Positions 15,491 through 16,404 of a stretch of 16,404 bases of DNA are shown in pieces. A program made the translations under genes and the position numbers. Under the pieces are notes generated by a model, which made no database searches, was not told the origin of the DNA, and saw nothing but the letters and a program-made list of their open reading frames with translations. Source of the stretch: Methanobacteriota archaeon (GTDB lineage Archaea; Thermoplasmatota; DTKX01; GCA-020343715); contig JAUVEQ010000016.1 in NCBI GenBank assembly GCA_030594725.1, positions 1 to 16,404 of the forward strand, read 5' to 3'. Each line of letters begins with the position of its first letter. Positions within the stretch are counted from its first letter, which is position 1.

Positions 15491-15640
15491 TTCCGCACTT
15501 CCGTGCATTCCTTTTGCCCCTGTTCCCAGGTCGGGCCATCCCTCCCCCAAGATGGCATGGTGCATGTGGCCGAAGGTCCTAGAAGGTCCGGAACCGACTA
15601 GAGCACCCCAGGTCACTGGCATCCACGCCGCCAGGAGCGG
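15491..15640 (-). promoter_or_regulatory. Long leader of the TRAM operon
   Basis: From the predicted transcription start near 15637-15640 to the ATG at 15490 lie about 150 bases, far longer than other leaders here. It contains a hairpin CTGGC/GCCAG near the 5' end and a direct repeat of GGACC separated by five bases (around 15577-15593). The minus-strand frame stays open through it, with an ATG at 15661, but that ATG overlaps the TATA box and the extra residues do not resemble TRAM proteins. Confidence 0.4.
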
Positions 15641-15659
15641 GCCAACCAAGGGGATTACC

Positions 15660-15669
15660 ATATTTAATA
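15660..15669 (-). promoter_or_regulatory. TATA box of the TRAM operon
   Basis: Minus-strand TATTAAATAT within CTATTAAATATGG, a good archaeal TATA box in the 254-base gap between the TRAM gene and the gene at 15745-16278. The remainder of the gap towards 15744 shows no gene. Confidence 0.6.
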
Positions 15670-15744
15670 GTTTGGGGCTTTTATTCGCCCGCTCCAGGGG
15701 GTCTGGAAGGGATGGTTTTCGCGGATCGGAAGCTATGCGAACAA

Positions 15745-16278
15745 CTAGAAAAAGGGCTTGAGGGCACTGCTAGAGCGGTCGAAGGGAAAGTAGATCAGGG
15801 ACGAACCTAGCACCCTCACCTCGAAGGAGATCTCCTGGAGAACACCGGGTTTCTCGGCCTCGAGTGTGAGTATCAGGAAGTCCGCCAGGGCGGCCGCCTC
15901 CCCCTCCTCGATGGTCACGGCCCATCGCTCGTAGGGGCCGAAGCTGGTGGCCGGATGGATGGGTGGAGGGCTCTTTGTGAGGGTGCTGGCCCAGTGCTTG
16001 TAGGTGTTCGGGTCCCAGTCCATTGCGGGCACGAAGATGTACATCCTCCCACCCCTCCAGTCCTTCCCGAAGATCTTATGGAGCAGGCCGCCCTCGGAAC
16101 GCTGATGGTGTATCGTCACTTGGGAGTCCAACCGCCAGAACGGGATGAAGACGATGGATCGGGGAGCCGCGCTCGGCGATCTGGGAGCCGCGATGATGTA
16201 TTGCAGTTCCCGGGTGCCCTGGTCGTCCCGGGTGTGCATGACGCCACATTGACAAAGGAAAACACGGTCCCCGGTCAT
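15745..16278 (-). CDS. Unrecognised protein with N-terminal CxCG motif
   Basis: 177 residues from the ATG at 16278, with GAGGG just upstream and a TATA box about 30 bases away; the mRNA should be nearly leaderless. The N-terminus reads VFLCQCGVMH, half of a zinc-ribbon-like element; no second Cys pair follows, so metal binding would need a partner chain or the nearby His. The body has IVFIPFWRLDSQ, then RMYIFVPAMDWDPNTY with a following TLTKSPPP. A PFWR strand followed by an FVPA strand and a T-x(n)-P turn reminds me of bacterial proteins with a full N-terminal zinc ribbon, but that is memory, not a search. Mostly beta with one helix (EEGEAAALADFLILTLEAE). No signal peptide, so cytoplasmic. 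It appears to be monocistronic. Confidence 0.8.
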   Translation of the reverse strand: MTGDRVFLCQCGVMHTRDDQGTRELQYIIAAPRSPSAAPRSIVFIPFWRLDSQVTIHHQRSEGGLLHKIFGKDWRGGRMYIFVPAMDWDPNTYKHWASTLTKSPPPIHPATSFGPYERWAVTIEEGEAAALADFLILTLEAEKPGVLQEISFEVRVLGSSLIYFPFDRSSSALKPFF

Positions 16279-16303
16279 TCCCTCGATAGCCGAACCGCCA
16301 CAG

Positions 16304-16315
16304 TTAATATTTTTT
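16304..16315 (-). promoter_or_regulatory. TATA box for the CxCG protein
   Basis: Minus-strand GAAAAAATATTA, centred about 30 bases before the ATG at 16278. Confidence 0.5.
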
Positions 16316-16374
16316 CAATTCATCAAAAATCCATTTATTGAGCTTTATAATACTATGAATATATGATGTAATAT

Positions 16375-16404
16375 GTGGTGAAAAAAACAGATGAAAATAT
16401 ATTT
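16375..16404 (+). CDS. Possible start of a leaderless plus-strand gene (runs off window)
   Basis: Frame GTG GTG AAA AAA ACA and on (MVKKTDENIF) stays open to the end of the window. A TATA-like TTTATAATA at 16344-16352 lies about 26 bases before the first GTG, the spacing expected for a leaderless archaeal mRNA. Every codon after the start ends in A or T, unlike all other genes here. Only ten codons are visible, so this is weak support. Confidence 0.25.
   Translation, partial: MVKKTDENIF

Noticed and set aside
15491..15661. N-terminal extension of the TRAM frame from an ATG at 15661
   Set aside because: The ATG lies in the TATA box, and the added 57 residues have no resemblance to TRAM proteins, which are short.
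1..16404. Mobile elements, CRISPR arrays and restriction or defence systems
   Set aside because: No transposase-like frame, terminal inverted repeats, regularly spaced short repeats or defence-protein motifs were seen on either strand.

Overview
The window looks like a GC-rich euryarchaeal chromosome, most likely from the Thermoplasmata side of the tree. The informational genes are archaeal: the small (DP1) subunit of DNA polymerase D, an Sm-like RNA-binding protein, the 60S-export-factor homologue NMD3 and a free-standing TRAM-domain protein. Starts are preceded by archaeal TATA-like boxes, often so close that transcripts would be nearly leaderless. The phylum call is inference; the domain call is firm.

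Layout. Positions 1-4960 (minus) hold the first 1653 residues of a giant secreted or anchored protein with two FG-GAP/VCBS propeller blocks and a train of Ig/cadherin-like domains; its C-terminus lies off the left edge. Positions 5097-5950 (minus) hold two small membrane proteins, one DUF2085-like with Cys pairs and one of 65 residues with a Pro/Gln-rich tail. Positions 6144-8096 (minus) hold the Lsm protein and DP1. Positions 8208-11066 (plus) encode a surface protein: signal peptide, beta-helix, Ig-like domains, one membrane helix and an unusually long acidic coiled-coil cytoplasmic tail. It converges on NMD3 (11088-12164, minus), which sits 12 bases behind a CARDB/PKD membrane-anchored surface protein (12177-14327, minus). 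Divergent from that is a 56-residue membrane protein (14445-14615, plus).

Positions 14616-14887 carry no protein gene I can support. They hold a well-formed candidate small RNA gene: TATA box, two hairpins enclosed by a closing helix, then a 14-bp GC-rich hairpin and eight Ts. Positions 14888-15490 (minus) are a TRAM protein plus a small basic protein of unknown function, behind a leader of roughly 150 bases. Positions 15745-16278 (minus) encode an unrecognised protein beginning with a CxCG motif. The last 100 bases turn sharply AT-rich and may contain the start of a leaderless plus-strand gene.

How the genes relate. Two themes interleave: cell-surface proteins (three large, three small membrane proteins) and core RNA/DNA machinery (DP1, Lsm, NMD3, TRAM). 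The three large surface proteins share a style: N-terminal signal, beta-rich repeats, Ig-like domains and, in the two complete ones, a single C-terminal membrane helix. Two of them share a recognisable Ig-like module. No mobile element, CRISPR array, rRNA or tRNA was found. The best candidates for something undescribed are the small RNA at 14687-14790, the apparent ACG start of NMD3 and the TRAM-linked basic protein.
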